This document shows positions 38,300-50,516 of a stretch of 64,000 bases of DNA, in pieces. The translations under genes were made by a program, and so were the position numbers. The DNA lies in contig VZTJ01004204.1 of NCBI GenBank assembly GCA_013397795.1, positions 302,056 to 366,055 of the forward strand, written 5' to 3'. The stretch is from Orthonyx spaldingii. Taxonomy: Eukaryota; Chordata; Aves; Passeriformes; Orthonychidae. The notes below the pieces were generated by a model that saw only the letters and a program-made list of their open reading frames with translations, was not told the origin of the DNA and did not search any database. The stretch's first letter is position 1. The number at the start of each line of letters is the position of its first letter.

Positions 38300-38505
38300 G
38301 TTGATGTCAGAAAGCATCTGTTAAGATCATCTCATCCAATCAGCTTTGTGAAGGCAGCATCAGCAACAGCAGGTTTCCCAGGGCATTGCCCACTCAGGTT
38401 TTAAACATCTGTGGAGATGGGGATTCCACAAGCTCTCTGAGCAACTTGTTGCAGTGTTTGAATCTCTCTTATTCAAGTTTCCAAACTGAAATTCTCCACA
38501 TTGAT
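38300..38505 (-). mobile_element. CR1 LINE fragment, antisense, old copy
   Basis: The order of degenerate motifs follows the complement of the CR1 3' region: a GATCATCTCATCCAA-like block, then GGGCATTGCCCACTCAGGTTTT, GGAGATGGGGATTCCACAAGC, and GCAACTTGTTGCAGTGTTTG. It is more diverged than the 21.0-kb copy and lacks the terminal tail repeat. Boundaries are approximate. Confidence 0.75.
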
Positions 38506-40100
38506 CTTACTTTCCCCCACCCCCCACATACATTATAAAAATGCCCAGAATACAGATACTTGTGTACCTCTCAGTGACAGACTTCAGAGAACAGAGACTT
38601 ACCACTTGTGTTCAGTATCTTTTAATTCTGGGGTACCAACAACAACTTCACAGCATCTCCTCTGTATCTACTCTGTTCCTCCCAAGCAGGTTTTAACAGG
38701 TAATTTCAGTATTCCAATTATATGAATTACCTCATCAGATTTCACTTGTTTCACTTATGTAAAATTTCTTCTTTTCAATGAGATTTTCCAGTTCTTCTTG
38801 CTCATTACATCCAATCAACATGTAAGCAGCTGAGAAAAATGTCTTTTCTTGATGCTTCTGGTCATTGTTTCGATTTATTCATGACATGCTGATTTGAACT
38901 ACATTGATGCCTTTCTATTCAGTTATTAATTTGTGATGTTTTTCTGTCACCCAAGCAGGAGACAAGAAGTCCACTCTCCTCCCTTTGAGGAGTTGCATGC
39001 TATCTGAAATTCATTGTCCTTTCTGTGGCCTTGATGAAGTTCGAGTTTTTAAAAAGCCTCCTTCAATTCCTCACTAGCTACTCATCCTCAGGCATCTTCT
39101 CTTTTTTTTTTTCCACAATACCAGAAGATTGACTGCCAAGACCAGTTTTTCCTTCTTTATCTCTCTTTTGGACCCCACCATAGTTTGCATATTCTATCTG
39201 TGGGATAATTGACTCCAGTGCATATCATGACCAGTAGAGACTTGCCAGACAACCTCATAATCCAGCCCAATCTTGCAGTTACAATGGATCTTGTGACCAC
39301 ACTGTGTACATATGTAAACAGTGCAGATATTTACAGAAAACCAGTGAGAGGTAGATAAAATATTTCCTCTTCCGTAGAATTTTACAGTGCAAAGCTATCA
39401 AAAGCATCGTTTAGAGCACCTGTTTTATAAATGATAATACACAATAAACAAAAGCTCAGTTATACATAGTCCAATGGAAAAACTTACGTGATTCATTTCC
39501 AGTGGTAGAATAGAGCAAAATTCTTTTAACCTGAAGTCTGCCTGGTGAAAATACAAAAATGACAAATAGTATCTTTTTACATTGACACAGTTGGAGTTTT
39601 TCTATTTGGCTTTTAAATTTTGCTGTTCAATTTTGTTTACTATGTTTTATGGCATATTTGCTGACCTCATCTATTTTATCTGTTTCCTACTATCTCACTG
39701 TGAAACAGAGCTTCATTAATTCCACAACTCTGTTAAAGTCTGCTCAAAGTGGACGCTAAATCAAATGTTTTTAGTATTTTATGTATGTTTAAAAATTTGA
39801 GATTACATTGGAAAAAGATCCATTGGAAACATAATGACATCCAGAAGTCAGCACATGATTGGTCAGTTTTTAAAAAAGGACAAAATTAAGGAATAAAATA
39901 AGGAAAATTCTTTCAATAAAGAGGAGTAATGAACAGATAAACCCAAGCAAAACCAGCCAGACTTGTGTTAGTGCAGGAAATAATACTTAAATGAATAAAT
40001 ATGTAAAATTATTATGCATTTTAAAAGACATATCCTAATTTAATGTTATAGTTAATAATATTAAATTTCTGCGTGTGATGGCAAAAGATAGAAAACTCAC

Positions 40101-40130
40101 CAAACAACCAACAAACCAACCAACCAAACT
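40101..40130. repeat. Imperfect (AACC)n repeat
   Basis: About seven AACC/AAAC units. Confidence 0.8.
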
Positions 40131-42945
40131 AAAACATCTTAAACTCCTAAGTACTATGCCAGGAGAAGTAGAATGGTCTTTTTCATTATTTTTGAAGTCT
40201 GCACAAAGTTCTAGAAATTTATAGAACTATGAATTCCCTGCATCCAATGACAGATCTAACCCGCAATATGAAGGGAGTAGCTAGTATATGAAAGATTTCT
40301 ATAAGATTAGGACCCCTAAATTATAATATCCTGCTGTAATTTCAGACAGTCTGATCCTCCTCTATAATAGCTAGAATCTTTTTAGCTTTATAGTCCACTG
40401 AAACCTGTTTGCCTGGCCTAGGCACTAAAGCAAATCTTGGAACACATAGTTCTCAGGACTTTGACAGAAATGAGTATTTCTACAGCAAGTTAGGTAAAAG
40501 TTTATACACTTCTATGAATATTTGTTCAAACTAAGTTTGCAGTTGAATAGATTCTGCCTAAGACCAGAACAACTCTCACCCCTAATGAGAGTTTTTTTAT
40601 TTTAATGTTCCTCTGATATGTCAACGAAGGCTTAAAATGCATTGCTTCAGCTCCTAACTCCAGTTTGGGCTTCAAACTTTCCATTAATTTCCAAGGAATA
40701 AGACTAAAATCTCATCTCTAGGAGTTTTAATCTTTGTTGAGTGAAGACATTTCCAGATAAATAATGGAACTAGAGTTTCAATGCAAAATACTTAAACATT
40801 CTTTGAGGCAGATCCCAGAACTCCTTTTGATCTGACATGAGGTCCTAAGCAGTGTAGTAGGTACTCAGTATGTAGTGGGCAGGTAAGAAGAAGAAAATGT
40901 CTCTTGGAGCACAAGACTGCAACCCAGACCATAATTTACAAACAAACAAACAGCCTGTTGTTTCTCTTTAGCTTTTGTTCTGTGTTTTAGGGACAAGGGT
41001 ATTTCCTGGAAACTACAGTAATGCCTTTGATGTATCAGAAAGATATCATTTAGAGATGAAGCAGAAGTGCATGATAACCCCTGTGTTGTCTAATACTTCA
41101 GTCCATATGAAGAACGTGCCAGTCAGTAATATAAGAGGAGATGTGACAGTAAAGTAATGACGATGTGCTGCCTTCCTGTGTAGTTACACAATGTTTTCAG
41201 AACACTTTGGTGTAGTACTACTTTTAAAGCATAAATTGCAACACACTTTGGATCTGTGGGTATGCTTTTAATGGACAAGAATGTTTTCATAAGAAATTAC
41301 TATGCTGTAGTAAAATGGAAAAATTCACTGGAGTTTCTTCTCTTCTTCAAAAGACAGGAATGTTGGGATTCATGTGATTTTATTTCAGTGCTAACTATCA
41401 CTCCAGGATCCTTTGTACTCACAGTGAAAATGTCTCCACATTTAGGGCAGGATTCATCTGACCTACTTTGAACAGATATATTTAATCAGTGTAATCCTGC
41501 TGTCAACGACCCAAAAAAAAAGAGTTCATGAAAGCATGGAAGTGTTCATGCCAGTGCTTTGGCAATAGCAAAATGCCATTCTAATAATCATCAAAAGCAA
41601 TCCTCATTAGTACCAGGAGGGAAGGAGCAATCAGTGCTGAGAAAACTGAGCTACTTAGATATATTTTCCATTCATAACATAGTTCTCAAAATGAAAAATT
41701 ACAGATTTTGATGCTTGTATGTCCATGTGGCACAATGACTCAAGGGAAAAGGGAAATGCTCTTGAGGTGTTCTCACTCACTCAAGGCTATAGTTCAGAAG
41801 TAATAATTAATCAGAAAATAGATAGAAAATGCATTTTTATTTTAAGGTAAAACCCATTGTATGATAGCTGATAGCAGAACACTAATTCCAAAACATGTTT
41901 TCTCATCTGCCTCTGATTAGACTCTTCTGTCATTTACCTGAGGGATGCAGAGTGGGAAATTAAACTCTGGTTAACTCCATGCTCCCTCTGGATTAGGTAA
42001 AGAGTTTTGCTATGCAATGCATCAAATATTTGAGTCCTTTGGTGGAGTCTACAGGTACTTAATATTATACACACAAATTTTCAAAGCTTTATCATTGCCA
42101 TTCCCACATTTGTTCTCATTTTGTGACATTACTGCAACTAAGAGAAGATTGTAGCCAACCCAAGTTGGAAAAACTTTGCAGATTAGCCGTGGTCTCTGTG
42201 TGTCTACATCAAAGTAAGTCTATGTTTATTATTTTTATTTTAAGACATTACCCAAATACTGTAAATCCAGACTAAATTATTACAATGCTAGACAATACAC
42301 AAACATTCCCTGCCCCAAGGAACTTACACACAGGAACACAAACACAGGAAAAATACCGATAAGAATTAGATAAGGATTAATTCTTTCTTTTTGACCATTC
42401 AACTATGTGCTTGAAGAACTCATAAACTATGAGTTTTAAATTAAATTTATGTTCCAGTTACTTACAGTGTCATTTTTCTTCTTCTCCATTACTGATTTGT
42501 TGTAAATGCTATGATGGCATTCCCAGAATTGCCAGGGAATTATCTTTGAAGCAATGTTTTATGACCCCCTTCTTCAGTCCTCAAAAACATACGCAAGAGA
42601 GATGTAATCAAACTCATAAAAATACCTTAATTGTTCATTCATTTAAATGACCTTTGAGATCTTCAAAATGAGGTTCAGGTGTTTGCATACTATTTGATCT
42701 GCTTACAGCAAACACCATGGAAAGCTTTTCAGGTGTATGTTGTGGGTCTTGGGCTGTTTTCAAGTGCTTCTTACAAAAGTAGGCTTGTGCTTAACAGAAG
42801 AGAAATTACTTGGTGTTAGAAAGACTCAAGCAACCGAGAGCTGTAGAAAAGATTTCTGTTCTTTAAAAGGGACACACAATTCTGAAAGGAGGTGCAAACA
42901 AAAAGTAATTTTAAAGGGAAAGAAGTCCTAGAATGGGGAAAAAAG

Positions 42946-42959
42946 AAAAAAAAAAAAAA
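42946..42959. repeat. Poly(A) tract in a purine-rich run
   Basis: Fourteen A flanked by G/A-only sequence from about 42931 to 42965. Confidence 0.8.
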
Positions 42960-44134
42960 GAGAACCAATGAAAAGGTTTCCTGGGTACAGAAACAAGGGG
43001 GTGGAGTCTCTTCTATACCACTCACATCAGTTTGGAGGAGGAGTGGTTTCAGCAGGAAAAAAAGCTGGGGCTGGAAAAGGAATGTTTTCCTCTTTTTTTT
43101 TGCCTAGACTCCAGGTAGAAGGCATCAGGTTAGCCCAGCGGACCTAGTCCTTTATTGCCACTGGCAGTTCCTTTTTCCATTCCTCCAAGCCATGTCTTTC
43201 ATGGTTGGATGCTGAAAGGCAGTGACAGTGAGCTCAAGATATTGCTATGAGAAAGAAAGGGAGAGAGGGAGTGATGGCAGTGCAGGGCTGAGCCACATGG
43301 AGCCCAAGCCCCAGCAGAGCCAAGTGCAGAGGTGCTGGTGCCGAGGCAGCTGTGCAGAGTCAAACCAGTGAAGTGGAGTGCTCCGAGACACTGGCATGGC
43401 ACAACAGGGATAATATAGCTTCCAAAGGATTTTGCTTGCCCTGGTTCTTTGTTGGATTTTTTGGGTTGGGAAGGGGGAGGATGTTAAGCCACAGAAACTC
43501 TTGTTTCCCATATTGGGAAATGTTTTTGTTTGGTCAGTGGTGAATACACTTTAGTGCATAAATGACACTCTCTCTTTTGCACACTTTTTGTCAATATTAT
43601 TGTGATTATTGCAATATTCAGTAAATAGCTATTTCAGCTTTTAATCTCTCCTAGTGTTCCGCCGTTATCAGAAGGGGCAGGGGGAAAGGGAGAAGCTTGA
43701 GTGCGTTTAATTTTTTAGCTTGGTTTTAAAGCCAGCACAAAAAGCTGTATTAAATAGAATGACCTCTTTGAGTCAATGGCTATTTCCTTTGTTTCCTTTG
43801 TTTTCTTGATCCTTCTTTACTTTTTTACAGAAGTACTTGGACAGAATAGATTGGCTGGATTTCTATTGGAACAAAAAAAGTTCCTCAAAACCACAAAGCA
43901 TAACAGAACTTCCATAAGACTTTGTTAATTCAAAGAAATGCTTTCCTGTGGCATATTTCTCTACTTTCATTCTCCTGGAAGTTATATAGCGCAATGTAGG
44001 CCTAATGCAGGCCGTGAAGCTGACAAACACATATCAGACTTTATGAACTTTATGCAATAACCCTTTTTCTCATCTCAGTCTTATGTGAGAGGGAATGGTC
44101 CTTCTCTCCATATTAAAGACATGACATACCTTGA

Positions 44135-44494
44135 GACCTGTACTTTAGACGTCTGTGTTGCTCACCCAAGCATCCTGTAATTCAGACGTGTCAAGATCAC
44201 CTTTGCTCTAAGACTAACCACAGGCATTTTACCTATCTCCACAACGTTTTACATGATGTCAGACCTCCTGGGAAGGACCTGCCCAATATTAATGATGTAA
44301 TGTTGCTGCAAGGGCTGATAGAAGACATTGAGGATCTCTGCACTGTGGTCAGCACCACCAACCTCATTCACAGAACAGAAACAGACCTGGGTGCATGCTG
44401 GCAGGTGAATAAGCTTCACACTTCTCCTCTGCCAGGTTTTGGAGTTCAAATGCAGACCTTTACTGAAGAATTTTTAACAAAAACACTGCCTTAG
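44135..44494 (+). other. 119-codon open frame, unrecognised
   Basis: Open from the stop at 44132-44134 to TAG at 44492-44494. The first in-frame ATG is late, at 44300, leaving 64 codons. The translation has a mixed, globular-looking composition with the segment GLIEDIEDLCTVVSTTNLIH. No family was recognised. At this length a chance ORF is expected several times in 64 kb. Confidence 0.12.
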
Positions 44495-45766
44495 TCCCAT
44501 ACCTGACCCTACATTTGCAGTCTAAGATGTATGGCCACCTTCCTAAATAAAACAACTCTAGGACGAAACTTAAATAATGTCAGTCTGCTCTGTACCTTCA
44601 TTGTTTAGCTGTTGGCTCCCTCTCTGGCTCTGTTCTGGGCTGCTCCAACAAGTTCCCCTCAAAATAATACCCAAGAAAAGATCAAGGAATATGTAGTCTT
44701 AGGGATATCTCTCAAAAGACAGTCCAAGCTAAGTCTATCTCATATGGGACTCTCTCCAGCAGCAGTTCTTCAACTTTATTCCCAGGGGACTTTGCACCCT
44801 CAGCAATGCCCTCATATCCCATCCAACAGAATGCAAGACAGTTTCTTCAGTTTCCTACTCTGGGAACATGAGCCACTTCTCCGAGCTGCAACAAAGCCCT
44901 TGCGCTGTTTAAAACAGTCTAAGCTGTTAAGACATAGAAAACACATGGATTAATGACAGACCAATAGAAACACCACACCAGGTACAAAGGAACTCCAGAA
45001 CAGAGTGCTCCATGGTGTGGACACAGCACGTTTGCTCATCCTAAGTACTATAGTTGCAAGAGTCTTCAGTCTGTTTGCCTGCTGGGATAGGTATTGGTCC
45101 CTTGTCTTGTTTTATTTAGCGGTATTGATCTAACCAGACTGTCCTGTGAACTGAGTGCTTCAGCTTTGAGCATCATTGATAAAGGATATCCTGAACTGCT
45201 GAAGTAAGGTAGGGAAAAAACCCCAAGCTCACACAACTTGTTCTATGCAGGAAGCAGAAGAAGGCAGAATTATTTGAGCTGGAATTTAGTAAGACTTGCA
45301 TTGCTTGAGGCAATATTCACAGAATAGGAGAAAGCATGTACTAGTAAGCAGAAAGAGCACTCAGAAGGCCTGCACCGTAACTGTGTTCCTTCTTCCACTG
45401 TGGATTCTGTGTGTTTATGCTTTCCTTTCCTTCTCATTTGAAAGGAAAGAGGGCAAACTACTCAGTAGCATCACATAACTATTCCTGTCTAATAAAGCCA
45501 CTGCACAGTGTCTTTATGCTTTTTTGAGCAATGCGTGTACCATCTCTGAGAATTATGAAATTACCATTTCAACAGAATTCAGCGCTGCTGCCATGAAAAG
45601 TTTGTAAGCATGACAGTTCACGCTGAAATTAATGCAAATGGCTTTTGTGTTTGTTTTGGAGGTCTCTCTTTCTTAATTCATATATCAAACTTTGGTAGTT
45701 GATGCATCCATCAGGCATTCCTCAGTGCTTTTCAAACCTTCAGAGAAGCTGTCTAACTACATTATT

Positions 45767-45785
45767 GACTTAAAAATTTTAAGTC
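45767..45785. repeat. Inverted repeat, 9-bp arms
   Basis: GACTTAAAA and TTTTAAGTC are separated by one base. A long-armed palindrome in AT-rich DNA; no function assigned. Confidence 0.6.
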
Positions 45786-48700
45786 GTTAAGGTAGGAACA
45801 TGTAAGGAAAATTACATTTAGAACTATAATGATTGAAAAGAGTGTTTTAAGTAACTTTAAGTAAATAAATGAATGAGAACATTTTAATACAAATAAAAGA
45901 AATTCATACATAGCAAAAATACAGATCATAATAACTCAGCAAGTAGGGGATTACTGCTAAAAATCTTTTAGCTCTTGCTGGAAAAAGATAATAATATTGA
46001 TATTGTGATCAGAAAAAGGTGACTTTCACTGTAAGGTTTTCTTGGTAGATTTATGCCAGCAATTGGCTAATTGAAAGTAGTTCAACAGCAGCATTCAGTA
46101 TTCAATAACCACTTGAAACAAAAAGCAGCTCTCCATATGGAAGAAAATAATTCTGACACCACAGGTGTTGGACTGTAAATTTGTAGTTTATGTGAGTAAA
46201 GAATTAGTGCCTACCCTCCTTACCCAGGAGAGACAATCTTGATCCTATAGGTAATATCTGTGTCATAATGACACCCATAGACCTACCTAAGCAAGTTTTT
46301 AATTGACTGGCTGGTGTATAATTAGTGTTTTGTCATACAGAGCTGAACACTGGCTGTAAAAACTAACCAGGAGCCTGCATAAATACATGGATTTCTAGCC
46401 CATAGCCAGAGACTGAAGTGAAGTACTTCTCTGAGAGATGCAAGACAAACAAGGGTGGAAGTAAACATTCTGGTTTACAGGCAGACTGTTTGGAAGGCTT
46501 TGTAATCTTCTGAAGATGCAATTGTGTAATGCAATGAGCGAAGCCTGGATTCTTACAGTACATAAATGTCATTCTGTAAAACTAGAATTTTAATGTATAT
46601 CCATCTCTATCATGGTCGTTCTAGAAATTCAATGTACAGAGTATAAAGGTATACCTCTACTGGTAAATAAAGCAGTGAGTGCCTAGAAATGCTCCTATGT
46701 CAGAGCATTTTATGACAAGATTTTTGCTAATAGAGCAAGAACCCTACAAATAATTTGTGATTTCAGTTTGAGTGTAAGGGACAATTTACAATGGACTGTT
46801 TGAAAACATCAAGACTCTTTGGGAGAAACACCCCCCCCCTCCCTCTCCCACAATCTTCTTAGCATAGATGTAGGCGTTCCCTCCTAGAGGGCCTGAGAAC
46901 TTTACTTTAGATGGTCATAACCTCGACTGGACTTGAGTAAAAGGACACCTAGGAAGTTTGTGGCCGAGCCAGTGATTCTGCCATATCTTAGAGTGCCTGC
47001 CTCAAAAATATAAATTGTATAATAAAATCAAAATAAAACTTATTTCCAAAAGTACAGCAAATTTTTTATACTCTTCTCCAACATTAGATTAAAAGAGAAA
47101 ATGTAGACGGTACATGCAGAAGGCATACAAAGAAAGATTAGTAGAGAAACACTGCTTAAAGAAGTTTCAAAATACCGTTTCTACAGGGGTACTTATCACA
47201 GAGAAAGAGGGTAGAATGAAAATAGAAAATGTTGGAATCCATTTATTTAAGTGCCTGCAGTTATCATTTCAAGGCAAATGAAGCAATAATAAATACAGAG
47301 CATTTGAAAGAAAGATAATCTGTATCCACTGCATTTTAATAAACAGTAATCACAAAAATCAATGTGGGCACATTGGATCTGCTTTTCTATTAGTTTTCCT
47401 ATTACTGTTCTATTCTCCTCTTTCACCTCCCTTTTCTATCTAATACTTAATGGAATGATCTGTAGTCCCTATTGTTTTACTGTCTGAACTTTTGTCTTTA
47501 TTTTTCTTTCATAAGCTGGGTTTTAAACTTAAAAATTAATTTCCTCACTTGTATTATCAATACTACCAGTCCTAACACCTAGAGGACAGTATATCTCTTA
47601 ATTTGTTTTTTTTTGCAATCAATAGGTCAGAACTGCTTCTTGCTAATTTTAATCAGTGTTAGGGTGACTGAGAAGGATGGTGCTTCCCACCATGAAGTCT
47701 GGGAAGCAGAAAGTGGATCAGTAAAAAAAGTCAGATAAGTTTATTTTAAAAGTATAATCTGTCACCAGCCAATTTTAAAACACTGCTAGGTATGTATAAG
47801 ATCAAATTCTACAGATATTTAGCAAAAACATGATTATTTTTCCAGGCAATAAAAGAAGTCAGCAAAATCAACATTTACTGGAAAGTACAAATACTTTCTT
47901 CTTACACAAACATGATTTTGTATCAGAGAACCACTGAAATTCAAGCATAATACAAATATTTAGGGAAATAATGAAAAAAAAAAATAATCTCATTTAACGC
48001 ACGTTTTTTATACCAATGTAGGAATGAAGGGAAAAAGATTGGCCACAGGGTAGAAAATAACACCAGAATAAAATTATAGACGCCTATTTTCAATCAAATA
48101 GGTTTCTGGTTTAAAGAGTGAGCTAGGTGTCTCCATAAGCAATTTGTTGCATCCTAAAGTAGATGCCTAAGTGAGAATGATTGAATCATCTTCTGGACAT
48201 GTCTGTCTCTCTCTGTTTACTACAGAGGACTTGTTATTTACCTCTTATACAGATAAAGTCATGTAGGTGAATCCCATTCTACAGAACAGAGGTAGGATAT
48301 TAGAATAACAAATGAAGCGAAGGATGCCAATTTACCCTCAGCCACTGCTCCACACGAGAGATTTCCGGGAAATTGCACAGGGTGCCTCTCTTTGTGTCAG
48401 GTAAGTACAGATGTCCTAAGGCCAATGCAAACCTGAATATTCCTTAAGAAAATAAGGAATCTAGGTCAGCTCAGAGTAGTTTTGACCTTGAATCTACCCT
48501 GATAGCTTAACATATACACCTGGACATTATTTACTATGATGTTACCAGAGGATGAGGTTAAAATGGAAACTATATGTTTTGGACACTGTACAAAATAGCA
48601 AATGGATCTTCTCCAAAGAACTTTCAGTCTTATTAATAGATGGACAAAATAAGGAAAAATTATTGTTGTGACCCACAAATGGAGGCAAGAATCATGTTAA

Positions 48701-50480
48701 TTCCTAAACTGACTTGATGCATTTTTTTTTTTTGGAAGGAGATTGCTTTAGCTGAAAGAGAAGAGCCTAAAACACAAACAGACCAGAATGGGAAAAAAAA
48801 AAATTTGGTTGAAATTGTGGATACTGACTCAATGAAAACACTAAGAATGGATGGATAGAAATGGTGACTTGGTTTAGAAAAGCAACGACATGTCATGGTA
48901 TTCTGTGAGCCACCTGCTCATCTGTTTGATTTTTTTTTCTTTTTATTTCATCTAAATTATGTGACGGTATTGAAAAGGAATGACAACACAGATTTGAGTG
49001 CCTCCAGAATATTTATGTGAGATAGGTTCCTGATAAACACCTCTTTTTAGAAGGAGATCCAGAGGAGGATGACACAAATAGGCCCCACTGTTCATAGCCA
49101 TCAGTGCAAAAATTTAAGTTTCATGTGTCTTTGTAGCTGCATCAGCTTAAACTTCTATATGTTAGTTTGTACTCCATGTTGATATTTCAACAAATGACCT
49201 GAATCACAGCTGTGGTAGGCAGATTTCTACATATAAATTAACACTGTTAATGTCAAGTAGTCAAGGTTCAGTGCTGACCATCATTTTATATTATGTCATG
49301 TAAAGACTGCAAATATGTCCCTATGTTGCCTGTTTTTACTGACAACCAAGCATCCTAAACACTGTAGCATTTTGTCAGTTCAGCAGATCCAAAGCCATCC
49401 ATCACTGCTGCTATTTCTGTCATACACACTTAACTTCAGCATCAGCCAGCAGTCTGCAGTCTTGGTTACTGATCAGTATCATCACAACTGTCAGATGAGG
49501 AGTGAATTCTTTTTCTCTCCAAAAGTTGGTTAATGTAATGTTTGATATAGTTACTTTTCTTAACAAGTTTTCTGAGCCATGTTTGATATTTGAGTATGGG
49601 AATGTTTTCATCGTGATCTTTCATAATTTATTTACATTCATAACATCTTTGTGAACACTCTAAGCATCAATATTGGCTGTTCCAAGGATGTATGTTTTCT
49701 TCTTCCCAACAGTCGCAATCCAAAACCCATGAGCTTCCAGATATCAAGGGAAGGGGTTCAAGAAATCCTACAGTCTTAAACACAGCTGATTTCAAAGACT
49801 TGTAATAAAACCAAGGAAATTTCATTGAAGTATTGATATGACAGTTTATTTTGATTTCAAAGTTAAGATCCTTTTTTTTCATTTTTCTGTGAAGATGAAT
49901 GAAAGATTTAAGAAAGTACCTAAACAAAGTATAAATCTCATTGATCTCAGATTGTGATCTAGTAATATTCTGGAATAAGGTAGAAACACTCTGATTAACA
50001 AGCAGTTTGAACCACTGCTTATCTTTTATCTTTTTACAAAAGCCTTCTCTTCAAACTCTTCTGAAAACAATCAAATAAAATTTTAAAGGAAGGACCGTCT
50101 CAGATCACAGATCAACTGGATTTATTTAAAGAGGTAGATTTAAATTAAGGCAAAAAATTTTCAGGTACTAGGATGGTGCTCCTGCAGCAGTGTAATAATA
50201 CAAAATCCAAGCACTATAATCTTCCTATATTAAAAATAAAAATGCCATGTAACATCTTGTGATTTAAATAGTCATAACAATTTAAAAGATTCTTTTTATC
50301 ATTGACTACACAATTTTATTTTTTTTATAGTTGAATTCTTGCAAGTGAAAATTTATTTAAATAATCTAATAATTTACAACCTAGCATAGTTATCCATAAC
50401 ATGAACAACAATAATTCTAACTGGAATTATTGTCAAAGTTGCAATTTAAACAGTGATATTTCCCATACCCAAAGAACTTC

Positions 50481-50516
50481 TGTGTCTGTATGTGTGTGTA
50501 TGTATGTATACACACA
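50481..50516. repeat. (TG)n/(TATG)n microsatellite
   Basis: Imperfect alternating purine-pyrimidine run of TGTA/TG units ending in CACACA. Confidence 0.85.

Larger units (their letters stand above)
38506..44100. other. AT-rich noncoding desert with scattered simple repeats
   Basis: No gene recognised. It includes an AACC repeat (40101-40130), an A-run (42946-42959) and a slightly GC-richer patch at 43.1-43.5 kb, where ORFs of 60-90 codons occur on both strands without a domain. Confidence 0.6.
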
